NCBI GenBank assembly: GCA_964617585.1
Contig: CAZTXS010000001.1
Span: 62,001 to 126,000 of the forward strand
Direction: 5' to 3'
Source: UMGS1601 sp964617585
GTDB lineage: Bacteria; Bacillota; Clostridia; Oscillospirales; Ruminococcaceae
DNA length: 64,000 nt
Below, piece by piece: positions 1-7,944 of the stretch. The position numbers were made by a program, and so were the translations under genes. Numbering within the stretch: the stretch's first letter is position 1; each line of letters opens with the position of its first letter. Under the pieces are notes generated by a model that made no database searches, was not told the origin of the DNA, and saw only the letters and a list, made by a program, of their open reading frames with translations.

Positions 1-693
1 AAGAAAACAAAGCAGAAGGAAAAGCTTAAAAACCTATACGCTCAGAGCAGTGAATCTCAACAGGCTTTAGAAGAGGATAAAGCTGTTTATGAGAAGAAAA
101 AAGAAGAGATAGCTAAAGAGCAGGAAGAAGCCGAAGAGCAATGGGAAAAGCTTGTTGCCGAAGCGAAGAAAAGAGCGGAAGAAAAAGCGGCAAGAGAAGC
201 TGCCGCCGCTGCCGCAAATAATGATACTCCTAGCGGAAACACCGCCACAACAGCGGGAGGATCATCGACTGTTACAGGCAACTTTATCTGGCCGTGTCCC
301 GGATATTATAATATTACATACGGAGTTGGATGGCGCTGGGGCGCTTATCATGCAGGAATCGACATCTCTTCAAGCGGTATAAGAGGCGCTCAGATTGTGG
401 CTTCTGACGCAGGAACTGTTGTTCAGGCTGAAAATTCATGCACCCATGACTATGGCAAGAGCGGAAGCTGCGGATGCGGCGGCGGTTACGGAAGATACTG
501 CATCGTAGACCACGGAAACGGTTATATGACTTTATACGGGCATATGGAAAATTGTATAGTCAGCGTAGGAGATACGGTGAATCAGGGGCAGACCTTGGGT
601 TATGTAGGTTCTACAGGATTTTCAACAGGCGCTCACCTTCATTTTGAGGTAAGGCTTAACGGCGTTGCTCAGAACCCTGAAAATTATGTATAA
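1..693 (+). CDS. M23 family peptidoglycan endopeptidase, 5' end outside window
   Basis: Cell-wall endopeptidase of the EnvC/NlpD-like type: a coiled coil followed by a LytM (peptidase M23) domain that cuts peptide cross-bridges. The 230 visible residues start inside a Lys/Glu-rich coiled coil (to about residue 70), then a Thr/Ser/Gly linker, then the M23 domain. Zinc-site residues are visible: His117 and Asp121 (HAGID) and HLH at 212-214, with His181 in YGHM. Unusual is a Cys-rich insert with Cys147, 157, 159 and 167. The true start lies upstream of base 1. The TAA stop (691-693) is formed by the first bases of a dispersed repeat. Confidence 0.9.
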   Translation, partial: KKTKQKEKLKNLYAQSSESQQALEEDKAVYEKKKEEIAKEQEEAEEQWEKLVAEAKKRAEEKAAREAAAAAANNDTPSGNTATTAGGSSTVTGNFIWPCPGYYNITYGVGWRWGAYHAGIDISSSGIRGAQIVASDAGTVVQAENSCTHDYGKSGSCGCGGGYGRYCIVDHGNGYMTLYGHMENCIVSVGDTVNQGQTLGYVGSTGFSTGAHLHFEVRLNGVAQNPENYV

Positions 694-827
694 CTAAGGC
701 AAAATGTCCCCCGCCTCTATAGGGCGGCGGGTTCCGTTACCCGTTCAGCAGCGGGATACAATCCCTTACTGACCGGTCGGCATTGCCGACCCTTGCCACG
801 TTGAATGACGGGCAAGCCCTTATTGAA
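689..827 (+). repeat. Dispersed intergenic repeat, copy 1 (full length)
   Basis: Starts TATAACTAAGGC and ends CCCTTATTGAA. It has the four-hairpin layout of the family: GCCTC/GGCGG, GTTCAG/CTGACC, GGTCGGC/GCCGACC and CTTGCC/GGCAAG. It begins inside the stop codon of the M23 gene. Confidence 0.95.
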
Positions 828-847
828 TAAATCATATTAAATAAAAA

Positions 848-876
848 ACGGAGAGCTTTATAAACTCTCCGTTAAT
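848..876 (-). terminator. Rho-independent terminator
   Basis: ACGGAGAG/CTCTCCGT stem. Read leftward it is followed by a T-run, which fits termination of the 889-1584 gene. Confidence 0.75.
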
Positions 877-888
877 TTATGCTTTAAA

Positions 889-1584
889 TTAAGAATTGGG
901 ATAAAAGTCGCTTACGGTTATTTCAGGCATTGAGTAATCGGTAATGCCCTTGCCTGCGTTTGGATAATGCTTTGAATAAATCATATCAGCAGTAAAGAAT
1001 AAAAGAAGTATTATACAAACAGACGTCGTAAGCTTTTTTGGTATTTTATTTATCATATCGTCCAGAAACGGACTCAGATAGTAAATCCCTAAGCATCCGC
1101 CTATTCCGAAAAGAACAGAAGCGGAAAAGCAAACTCTTCCGTTAAGATTTAAAATGTTTTCGCTGTAGTCCCACCAGCGAATTTTCTTCGTAAATTCAAA
1201 AAACCAGCTTGTTAAGTACTCTATAATTGTAAAAACAACGGTCACTAAAATAAAGGTGTGTAACGGATTTTTGGAGATTTTATAGGGTATAAATAAAACC
1301 AAAGTGCCGCCAAAGCCGTAAATAGGAAGCCACGGTCCGAAAAGCATACCTCGGTTTACAAAGGAGCCCTTGGTAAGAAAGTGAAAAATAACCTCCCACG
1401 ACCAGCCTATAAAAGAAAATATAAAAAAAATTAATACAATAGATGTATAGCTGTATTTTCTTTGATATGTACGCTTGGGTTTAGGTAAATGAATTTTGCA
1501 GGGAGCTTGCTCAGGAAGCTCCAACGGCGGGTTTTGACAGTCAAAAGCAACCGGAGTATTATGATGTTCGTTTTTATTATTCAT
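889..1584 (-). CDS. Multi-pass membrane protein, putative ABC-transporter type IV (CmpB-like) family
   Basis: 231-residue membrane protein resembling the Pfam family called putative ABC-transporter type IV (PF06541). A polar N-terminus of about 45 residues is followed by about five or six hydrophobic helices. The region SFIGWSWEVIFHFLTKG, followed shortly by NRGMLFGPWLPIYGFGG, is the typical conserved core. No transported substrate is established for this family. The start is fixed by AAGGAGG seven bases upstream. It has its own promoter (TTGCAA-17-TATAAT) and terminator, so it is probably monocistronic. The family call comes from remembered motifs and was not searched. Confidence 0.75.
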   Translation of the reverse strand: MNNKNEHHNTPVAFDCQNPPLELPEQAPCKIHLPKPKRTYQRKYSYTSIVLIFFIFSFIGWSWEVIFHFLTKGSFVNRGMLFGPWLPIYGFGGTLVLFIPYKISKNPLHTFILVTVVFTIIEYLTSWFFEFTKKIRWWDYSENILNLNGRVCFSASVLFGIGGCLGIYYLSPFLDDMINKIPKKLTTSVCIILLLFFTADMIYSKHYPNAGKGITDYSMPEITVSDFYPNS

Positions 1585-1608
1585 TATGAAGCCTCCTTTT
1601 TGAATGTA

Positions 1609-1637
1609 ATTATAACATAATAATTAAAACATTGCAA
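1609..1637 (-). promoter_or_regulatory. Promoter for the CmpB-like gene
   Basis: Leftward TTGCAA (1637-1632), 17-nt spacer, TATAAT (1614-1609), about 25 bases before the start codon. Confidence 0.65.
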
Positions 1638-1662
1638 TATGCTGTCGAATATTGAAAATATA

Positions 1663-1803
1663 ATAACTTAGGCAAGATGTCCCCCGCCTCTATAGGCGGC
1701 GGGATCTATTACCCGTTCAGTAGAGGGATAAAATCCCCTACTGAACTGTCGGTCGGCAATGCCGACCCTTGCCGCATTGAATAACGGGCAAGCCCTTATT
1801 GAA
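1663..1803 (+). repeat. Dispersed intergenic repeat, copy 2 (full length)
   Basis: ATAACTTAGGCAAGATG to CCTTATTGAA. It lies between divergent genes, upstream of the promoter of the metallophosphoesterase gene. With the two flanking promoters it accounts for the 357-base gap between genes. Confidence 0.95.
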
Positions 1804-1838
1804 ATAATTTTTAATCAGAATCGGTGTTTTTGCGTTTG

Positions 1839-1867
1839 TTGAAAAGTTGTAGATTTAATGCTATAAT
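1839..1867 (+). promoter_or_regulatory. Promoter for the metallophosphoesterase gene
   Basis: TTGAAA (1839-1844), 17-nt spacer, TATAAT (1862-1867). Transcription would start near 1874, outside repeat copy 2. Confidence 0.7.
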
Positions 1868-1941
1868 AAATTATATGCTGTTTGGGTATTTACTTGTTCC
1901 CGTTTTATTTTAACTATATGGAAAGGAATAACTGAATAATT

Positions 1942-3141
1942 TTGATTTCTGTACTTTTGACCCCAATATATGCTTTATTGTTGATTTATATAATAAGAAG
2001 GACGCTTCAATGGATAGGCGCCTGTTTTAATCCGCTCAGAGCAAAATGGTTTACTATTGTGTTTTCGGTATTTATCATTCTGATTGCCGCTTCGCCTGTA
2101 ATAGCGTTTTTTATGTCTGATATAGGTGTAGCCACAAGAATAATACGGAGGACAAGCACGTATAGTCTGGGTTTTTTGCTGTATGCGGTTATGTTTTTGC
2201 TTTTGGCGGACATCATAGTTTTTATTCTCAAACATACTAAGTTTATATCAAAAAAAATTGTTAAATCAAGAAAAGCTTTTATAGCGCTTGGATTATGCGT
2301 CTTGCTGGCGGTCAGCTCAATGAGTATTTACGGAAGAATTAATGCTTCAAATATTAAGCTGAAAAGCTACGATGTAAATATAAATAAAGAATGTAAGAAT
2401 CATGATGAAATGACCATAGCTCTTGTCGCTGATTTGCATTTGGGATATAGCATAGGCATTGAAATGATGGAGGATATGGTGTTGAAAATAAACGCTATGG
2501 ACGCCGACGTGGTTGTAATAGCGGGAGATATTTTTGATAACGACTATAACGCAATTTATCAGCCGGAGAAAATAATCGAATGCCTGAAGGATATAAAAAG
2601 CAAATACGGAGTTTATGCCTGCTATGGAAATCATGATGTCGAGGAAAACACGTTGGTTGGATTTACCTTCAAATCTATATACGCTCCCACAAGCGGAAAC
2701 GAGATGTACAGCTTTGTAAAAAATTCGGGTATCAAGCTTTTGCAGGACGAAACCGTACTGATAGACGATAGCTTTTATATTGCCGGAAGGATAGATTATT
2801 CAAAGCCCGGAAGGGAAGAAGCGAGAAAAACGCCTAACAGCCTACTTTATGGCTTGGACAAGTCAAAGCCGATTATTGTGATTGACCACCAGCCCGTAGA
2901 ACTGGATGAGCTTGCATATGCAGGAGTCGATTTGGATTTATCGGGTCATACGCACGACGGCCAGATTTTTCCGGGAAATATAGCTATAAATTTTTTTTGG
3001 GAGAATGCCTGCGGAAAAATGCAGAAGGATAATATGACGTCAATCGTTACGTCGGGCGTAGGTGTTTTCGGACCGAACATGAGAACCTTCACGGACAGCG
3101 AGGTAGTGAAAATAAAAGTAAAATTCAAGAATCAGAAGTAA
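1942..3141 (+). CDS. Membrane-anchored metallophosphoesterase
   Basis: Calcineurin-like phosphoesterase of the YaeI/YkuE type, a dinuclear-metal phosphohydrolase whose substrate is not evident. About 399 residues: four hydrophobic helices in the first 130 residues, then the catalytic domain. All metal-site blocks are visible: VADLHLG, GDIFDND, YGNHD, DHQPV and SGHTHDGQ. The start is uncertain. TTG at 1942 follows GGAAAGG by 15 bases and no in-frame ATG lies close by. Transcribed alone, with a promoter at 1839-1867 and a strong terminator directly after the stop. Confidence 0.85.
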   Translation: MISVLLTPIYALLLIYIIRRTLQWIGACFNPLRAKWFTIVFSVFIILIAASPVIAFFMSDIGVATRIIRRTSTYSLGFLLYAVMFLLLADIIVFILKHTKFISKKIVKSRKAFIALGLCVLLAVSSMSIYGRINASNIKLKSYDVNINKECKNHDEMTIALVADLHLGYSIGIEMMEDMVLKINAMDADVVVIAGDIFDNDYNAIYQPEKIIECLKDIKSKYGVYACYGNHDVEENTLVGFTFKSIYAPTSGNEMYSFVKNSGIKLLQDETVLIDDSFYIAGRIDYSKPGREEARKTPNSLLYGLDKSKPIIVIDHQPVELDELAYAGVDLDLSGHTHDGQIFPGNIAINFFWENACGKMQKDNMTSIVTSGVGVFGPNMRTFTDSEVVKIKVKFKNQK

Positions 3142-3146
3142 AATAA

Positions 3147-3178
3147 AAAGCCTTAACTGCGTAAGTTAAGGCTTTTAT
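3147..3178 (+). terminator. Rho-independent terminator
   Basis: GCCTTAACT/AGTTAAGGC stem followed by TTTTATT, just after the metallophosphoesterase stop codon. Confidence 0.8.
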
Positions 3179-3274
3179 TATTTAGAACTGAAAAATATGC
3201 GGTTTTATTTAGTTCGATATACGCAAATTCAACTGATTTGTCGGATTCACCGCTAAGGGTTTGTACATTGCTGG

Positions 3275-3346
3275 TCTGCCCAGCGAGAATCGAACTCACA
3301 TCAAAGGAGTCGGAGTCCTTCATTTTATCCGTTAAACTATGGGCAG
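3275..3346 (-). tRNA. tRNA-Arg (anticodon CCG)
   Basis: Cloverleaf on the minus strand. Acceptor CTGCCCA/TGGGCAG; anticodon stem AAGGA/TCCTT closing loop CTCCGAC; T-arm with GTTCGATTC. CCA is not encoded. It follows metG in the same direction, separated by a perfect 10-bp hairpin (3351-3377) that may separate the transcripts. Confidence 0.93.
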
Positions 3347-3383
3347 ATATATATCCGCTGTTTGTTTCAGCGGATATTCTTGT

Positions 3384-5309
3384 TTATCTGATTTTGCTTC
3401 CTACGGGAATATTCTGATCCGGGAAAATAACTCCTGCCGAGCCGTCGGGCATATCTGCGGCGCAAATCATTCCGTTTGAAATTTCACCGCAAAGCTTAAC
3501 AGGTTTAAGATTTGCCACAACAATTACTTTTCTGCCAATCAAATCCTCAGGCGTATACCATTCGGAAATTCCCGAAACAACCTGTCTGCCGCCTCTGCCG
3601 TCGTCAAGCTGAAGCTTCAGAAGCTTTTTAGATCTCTTGATTTTTTCACACTTTTCGACACGTGCAACTATAAGCTCAACCTTTGAAAAGTCATCAATCG
3701 TTATTTCAGGAAGAACTTCTTCCGTTTCTTCTTCAGCAGGTGAGCTGTTTTTTATGATGCTGTTAAGCTCATCAATTTCTTTCTCGGCGTCAATTCTTGG
3801 GAAAAGAACCTCGCCCGGATTAACTTCAGTGTCAAGAGGGAGAACCCCGAACTTCTTAGCATTTTCATATGTTGCATATTCGGTTGCTCCTATTTGCTCT
3901 AAAGCCTTAGGCATAGTTGATGGCATAAAGCAGGAAAGAAGTGTTGAGGTGATTCTTATTGCTTCAAGCAGGTTATATAAAACTGCTGCAAGCCTCGGCT
4001 TTTTAGCTTCGTCTTTAGCAAGAATCCAAGGCGTGGTTTCGTCGATATATTTGTTAGCTCCGGAAACAACCTTGAATATCTCGGCAAGAACGTTGTTAAG
4101 CTCGGTCTTGTCCATGAGAGCGTCTACCTTATCGCGTAGACCCTCGCACATTGAAATCAGTTCATCGTCAAACTCGCCGCTTTCACGTTCGGTAATAAGC
4201 TTTTTGCCGAAGTACTTTTTAACCATCGCTACCGTGCGTGAAACAAGGTTTCCGTAATCGTTTGCGAGGTCAGAATTGATTCTGTTTATCATAATCTCGT
4301 TTGAGAACGAGCTGTCCGCTCCGAGCGCCATCTCTCTTAAAATATGATACCGTATAGCGTCGGCGCCGTAGCGTTCGCCCAAAATAAACGGGTCAACAAC
4401 ATTGCCGAGAGATTTACTCATCTTCTGACCGTTAAAGGTTATCCAGCCGTGAACAGCCAAGTGCTTCGGCAACGGAATATCTAACGCCATAAGCATAGCC
4501 GGCCAGGTTATTGCGTGAAATCTCATTATATCCTTTGCGACCATGTGGACGTCGGCAGGCCAGAACTTATCATAGTCGCTGTATTCCTCGTTATAAAAGC
4601 CGAGTGCCGATATATAGTTTGAAAGTGCGTCTATCCATACATAAACAACGTGCCCCTCGTCAAAGGTGACGGGTATACCCCATTTAAACGTCGTTCTTGA
4701 AACGCACAGGTCTTCAAGCCCCGGCTTTATAAAGTTGTTTACCAGCTCTAACGCTCTTGATTTAGGCTGAAGATAATCCGTTTCGGTCAGAAGCTTTTCT
4801 ATTCTGTCGGCAAAGGGCGACATTTTGAAGAAATACGCTTCCTCCTTGGCTTCGGTGACCTCCCGTCCGCATTCAGGACACTTTCCGTCAACCAACTGCG
4901 AGTCAGTCCAGAAGCTTTCGCATGGAGTGCAATACTTTCCGCTGTATTCGCCCTTGTAGATATAGCCTTTGTCGTAAAGCTCCTTAAAGATTTTCTGAAC
5001 GGTTTCAACGTGATAATCGTCGGTAGTTCTTATAAATCTGTCATAGCTTATGTTCATATAACTCCATAAGCTTTTAAAGGTCTTGACAATTTCGTCAACA
5101 TATTCCTTAGGAGTTATGCCCTGCTCATGAGCTTTTTGTTCGATTTTAAGACCATGCTCGTCAGTACCTGTAAGGAACATTACATCTCTGCCCTGCATTC
5201 GTCTGTAACGTGCGATAGAGTCGCACGCAACCGTTGTATAGCAATGACCGATATGCGGATTGCCTGACGGATAATAAATTGGCGTTGTAATATAATATGG
5301 TTTTGACAT
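3384..5309 (-). CDS. metG: Methionine--tRNA ligase
   Basis: Charges tRNA-Met with methionine in the cytoplasm. 641 residues: class I Rossmann fold with the HIGH-type motif PHIGH (18-22), a zinc-binding insert with paired Cys (CTPC and CPEC), KMSKS, an anticodon-binding helical domain, and a C-terminal EMAP/tRNA-binding OB-fold (from FSKVELIVARVEKCEKI). The frame is open 23 codons further upstream. The chosen ATG is the normal family start, and the predicted transcription start (about 5374) leaves no room for a longer protein. Its leader carries the hairpin-spaced Shine-Dalgarno element. No T-box was seen. Confidence 0.97.
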   Translation of the reverse strand: MSKPYYITTPIYYPSGNPHIGHCYTTVACDSIARYRRMQGRDVMFLTGTDEHGLKIEQKAHEQGITPKEYVDEIVKTFKSLWSYMNISYDRFIRTTDDYHVETVQKIFKELYDKGYIYKGEYSGKYCTPCESFWTDSQLVDGKCPECGREVTEAKEEAYFFKMSPFADRIEKLLTETDYLQPKSRALELVNNFIKPGLEDLCVSRTTFKWGIPVTFDEGHVVYVWIDALSNYISALGFYNEEYSDYDKFWPADVHMVAKDIMRFHAITWPAMLMALDIPLPKHLAVHGWITFNGQKMSKSLGNVVDPFILGERYGADAIRYHILREMALGADSSFSNEIMINRINSDLANDYGNLVSRTVAMVKKYFGKKLITERESGEFDDELISMCEGLRDKVDALMDKTELNNVLAEIFKVVSGANKYIDETTPWILAKDEAKKPRLAAVLYNLLEAIRITSTLLSCFMPSTMPKALEQIGATEYATYENAKKFGVLPLDTEVNPGEVLFPRIDAEKEIDELNSIIKNSSPAEEETEEVLPEITIDDFSKVELIVARVEKCEKIKRSKKLLKLQLDDGRGGRQVVSGISEWYTPEDLIGRKVIVVANLKPVKLCGEISNGMICAADMPDGSAGVIFPDQNIPVGSKIR

Positions 5310-5357
5310 ATTAGCTTCATATTCCCATTTCCTTTGGGAATATGCCCTCCTTTCCGA
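5310..5357 (-). promoter_or_regulatory. Hairpin-spaced Shine-Dalgarno leader element, copy A (metG)
   Basis: Reading leftward: ATCGGAAAGGAGG, one base, CATATTCCC / 9-nt loop / GGGAATATG, 8 bases, ATG. The Shine-Dalgarno core lies 36 nt from the start codon in linear distance and about 9-10 nt away when the hairpin folds. The same arrangement recurs at 7882-7928, 9585-9630 and 19423-19469. Confidence 0.8.
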
Positions 5358-5380
5358 TGTTCTGTTTTCATATACCAATT

Positions 5381-5409
5381 ATTATATAACATTTAACTGT
5401 CAAAATCAA
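5381..5409 (-). promoter_or_regulatory. metG promoter
   Basis: Leftward TTGATT (5409-5404), 17-nt spacer, TATAAT (5386-5381). A second hexamer, TTGACA, abuts the -35 (5403-5398). Confidence 0.65.
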
Positions 5410-5518
5410 GTATTAACAGCGTAATTGCATAAGGACAAAAAAATATGCAGCGTCTATTGACACTGCAACAAAATAAAAAAACTATGTGTAGAACAAAAGA
5501 AAGGAGACAACAAAACGA

Positions 5519-5596
5519 ATGTTAATTAAAAAAATTAACACCAACTACATTATATTACAAGAAGCAGGTTTAGTCAATAGAATATCCGTTTTTTAA
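5519..5596 (+). CDS. Possible 25-residue ORF in the metG upstream region
   Basis: AAAGGAG at 5499-5505, then an ATG 13 bases later opening 25 codons (starts MLIKKINTNY, ends NRISVF). No family is recognised. The surrounding 5410-5807 is otherwise very AT-rich with no gene. Only the ribosome-site match supports it, so it may be chance. Confidence 0.15.
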   Translation: MLIKKINTNYIILQEAGLVNRISVF

Positions 5597-5691
5597 CCAA
5601 ATTGTATTTTATTTTGTAACTATTAGATATAAAAATGTAATATTTTTGCCGTTTTAGGTTATTCACGGCGGTTTTATGCCGTTAATAAAGA

Positions 5692-5772
5692 AAAAAGAGA
5701 GCTTAAATATCAGTTGATTGCAATATGCAAACTCGTTAATAATTGCAAAAAACATTTTCAAGCTCTCTTTTG
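5692..5772 (-). terminator. Large-loop terminator or cruciform
   Basis: AGAGAGCTT (5695-5703) pairs with AAGCTCTCT across about 60 bases that hold an inner TTGCAAT/ATTGCAA stem. Read leftward it ends in a T-run, so it probably terminates the DUF378 gene. The T/A runs on both sides make it symmetrical. Confidence 0.5.
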
Positions 5773-5807
5773 TCTTTTCAAAAAACAAAGATTATTTCTC
5801 AGCGAAC

Positions 5808-6017
5808 TTAGTCAGCGTCGGTAAGAGGACTTTCTTTTTTGAAAAACAACGATATGCACCATAATGCTGAAATTGCAATAAGCACATATATGATTCTGCT
5901 GATAATTGCGGCAGAGCCTCCGAAAAGAAAAGCTACAAGGTCGAATTGGAATATACCAACAAGTCCCCAGTTAATACCGCCTATAATTAACAGAAGCATA
6001 GCGATTTTATCTATCAT
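5808..6017 (-). CDS. DUF378 family small membrane protein
   Basis: 69-residue protein with two hydrophobic helices and the DUF378 (YuzA-like) pattern IGGINWGLVGIFQFDLVAFLFG. No function is established for the family. The start is the ATG seven bases after GGAGGTG; an upstream in-frame start would lie before the ribosome site. It is flanked by a palindromic terminator downstream and a zinc-ribbon membrane protein transcribed divergently. Confidence 0.8.
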   Translation of the reverse strand: MIDKIAMLLLIIGGINWGLVGIFQFDLVAFLFGGSAAIISRIIYVLIAISALWCISLFFKKESPLTDAD

Positions 6018-6209
6018 AATAAAACACCTCCGACACAAAATTTGTTTTGTATTTTGTGTATAATCTTATTATGCCTGAATACTTTTTAAATATTCATTTA
6101 TAGTAAAAATTAAAATATCATGATTTGCAAAATTACATTATTTAAATTGACTTATAATTTTGCTTGTGATATAATTTTAATATACTTAAAATATTGGAGG
6201 AATACATAT

Positions 6210-6743
6210 ATGGCTTTTTGTTCAAAATGCGGTAATCAAATTGCTGACTCAAGCAAGTTCTGTGACAAATGCGGCGCTCCTGTAGGAGAAGCGGCTTCTA
6301 AAAAAACAGATAACACGGCTAAAAATTTTTCGGATTCTGTTGAGGATTTAGGCGCTAAGATTGCCGGATTTAACAATACCGATGATTATACGGCTGAACA
6401 CGATCAGGCTGATATAGCAAACAATAAAGTTTTTGCTGTTTTGTCCTATATAGGCATACTGGTTTTAATTCCTATTTTTGCCGCTTCTAATTCAAAATTT
6501 GCGAAGTTTCATGCAAATCAGGGATTAGTTTTATTTATCGGTGAAATTGCAGTTAATATAGTTTTGGCTATTATAAAAATTATTATGTATGCTATTGCTG
6601 AACCTTTGGGCTCAATTTTCTCGGTTGTATCATGGATTATCTCCGTTTTGATTCTGATTATTGCAATTATCGGAATAGTAAACGCCGCGCAGGGAAAAGC
6701 GAAAGAGCTTCCTCTTATCGGAAAAATAAAGCTTTTAAAATAA
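6210..6743 (+). CDS. Zinc-ribbon membrane protein
   Basis: 177 residues. The N-terminal zinc ribbon is CSKCGNQIADSSKFCDKCG (two CxxC pairs). A polar linker follows, then three or four helices beginning near KVFAVLSYIGILVLIP, with the DUF4870-like feature SKFAKFHANQGLVLF. Role unknown. TTGGAGG nine bases upstream fixes the ATG; the frame continues open for 30 codons upstream. It is one of three zinc-ribbon membrane proteins in the window (also 26963-27472 and 51933-52724). A terminator immediately follows, then a repeat copy. Confidence 0.85.
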   Translation: MAFCSKCGNQIADSSKFCDKCGAPVGEAASKKTDNTAKNFSDSVEDLGAKIAGFNNTDDYTAEHDQADIANNKVFAVLSYIGILVLIPIFAASNSKFAKFHANQGLVLFIGEIAVNIVLAIIKIIMYAIAEPLGSIFSVVSWIISVLILIIAIIGIVNAAQGKAKELPLIGKIKLLK

Positions 6744-6751
6744 ACGCATTT

Positions 6752-6780
6752 TGCCCGGTATATTCATGCCGGGCATTTTT
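6752..6780 (+). terminator. Rho-independent terminator
   Basis: TGCCCGG/CCGGGCA stem followed by TTTTT. Confidence 0.85.
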
Positions 6781-6782
6781 CA

Positions 6783-6923
6783 TCAATAGGGGCTTGCCCG
6801 TCATTCAATGCGGCAAGGGTCGGCAATGCCGACCGGCCGTTCAGTAGGGGATTGTATCCCGCTACTGAACGGGTAATGGAACCCGCCGACTATAGAGGCG
6901 GGGGACATCTTGTCTTAGTTATA
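6783..6923 (-). repeat. Dispersed intergenic repeat, copy 3 (full length)
   Basis: Minus orientation. It sits exactly between the terminators of two convergent genes. Its left-end hexamer reads GACAAG instead of GGCAAG. Confidence 0.95.
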
Positions 6924-6925
6924 TG

Positions 6926-6959
6926 AAAAAGCCGTTTAAGCTAAAATACTTAAACGGCT
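6926..6959 (-). terminator. Rho-independent terminator
   Basis: AGCCGTTTAAG/CTTAAACGGCT stem followed leftward by TTTTT. Terminates the lipoprotein gene. Confidence 0.85.
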
Positions 6960-6963
6960 GATT

Positions 6964-7881
6964 TTATTCTTTGTTTTGAGATACGTCTTCGCCGTAAAGA
7001 CCGGCAAGGAAAATACTCAACTGATTATCGTCCATATTCAGTATATCTTCTTTGGTATATCCCATTTCAGCCAAGTCCTCGTCGGTTATGCCCATTGAAT
7101 CAAGAAGTCCTAATACATATTCGTCGGACGAATCGGCATTATTAAGCGAATTTATCAGATCATCTTCTGAAACCTTTTTGAATTTTTTTATTTTTTTATA
7201 ATAGTTATCGTCGCTGGTGAGCGTAATTTCTTCAATGCTTAGGTACGAATCTATAGTCATTTCCATAACTTGATTTACATACTGAATTATTTTCGGTTCC
7301 TGATTTAAAAAGAAATATGCGACAGTTTGCTTAGAACCGCTTGAGTCGGTTACTTCATATCTTTCACGAATGTAGTTTTCATTATTGTAGCTTACGCTGT
7401 AGGTATCTTTATATTTCAGCGAGCTTTTAGAAGGAAAGTAATTGTCAATGGTAGCCTTGATGTTTTCTGCGGTTTTTTCCTTTGAAACGGCATATATTTC
7501 ATCACTGCTGTTTAGAATATAAGCTTTGCCGTCCGATACCAGATATTCCTGATATGCGGATACTGTTTCAACCGAATAATAGTAGTTGTTTTCATCCTTT
7601 ACGGAAATAGTTATGGGATTCTCGGTAATAAGTCCCATTGCACCTGATTTAAGACGTCCCTTGACGGTATATACTCCGCCTGAGATTATTTCTTCTACCT
7701 TATCGATATAATTTGTTTTTTCATCAAATACCGAAAGCTCAGTTATTTTTGTCGAGTCTTTGGATATAGTCGCACTGCCCCCCGACGAGGTGTCAGTCTT
7801 ATTAGATTCGGTGCAGGCAGAGAAAAACGACGTCAATATCAGCAGGATTGTAAAAATCGATATAAAGGATATTTTTTTCAT
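6964..7881 (-). CDS. Lipoprotein of unknown function
   Basis: 305 residues. Signal peptide with lipobox TSFFSAC, so acylated on Cys23 and anchored outside the membrane. A Ser/Thr/Asp-rich stretch follows, then a beta-rich region (about residues 60-220) whose repeated edge strands (YTVKGRL, YYYSVET, KAYILNSSDEIYAV, TVAYFFLNQEPKIIQYV) could suit a LolA-like fold; this is only an impression. The C-terminus is acidic and helical. It lies 63 bases after the UPF0210 gene and may be cotranscribed, but has its own hairpin-type leader. Confidence 0.75.
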   Translation of the reverse strand: MKKISFISIFTILLILTSFFSACTESNKTDTSSGGSATISKDSTKITELSVFDEKTNYIDKVEEIISGGVYTVKGRLKSGAMGLITENPITISVKDENNYYYSVETVSAYQEYLVSDGKAYILNSSDEIYAVSKEKTAENIKATIDNYFPSKSSLKYKDTYSVSYNNENYIRERYEVTDSSGSKQTVAYFFLNQEPKIIQYVNQVMEMTIDSYLSIEEITLTSDDNYYKKIKKFKKVSEDDLINSLNNADSSDEYVLGLLDSMGITDEDLAEMGYTKEDILNMDDNQLSIFLAGLYGEDVSQNKE

Positions 7882-7928
7882 AACTTATACCATATTCTCA
7901 TAAAGGAATATGCTGCTCCTTTCTGATG
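7882..7928 (-). promoter_or_regulatory. Hairpin-spaced Shine-Dalgarno leader element, copy B (lipoprotein gene)
   Basis: ATCAGAAAGGAG, three bases, CATATTC / 8-nt loop / GAATATG, nine bases, ATG. Linear distance from ribosome site to start is 34 nt. Confidence 0.75.
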
Positions 7929-7944
7929 CAATATTTTTTCTGAT

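Noticed and set aside
5380..5807. T-box leader for metG in the long upstream region.
   Set aside because: No GGGTGGNACCGCG or other T-box signature on either strand, and the predicted transcript start leaves only about 65 nt of leader.
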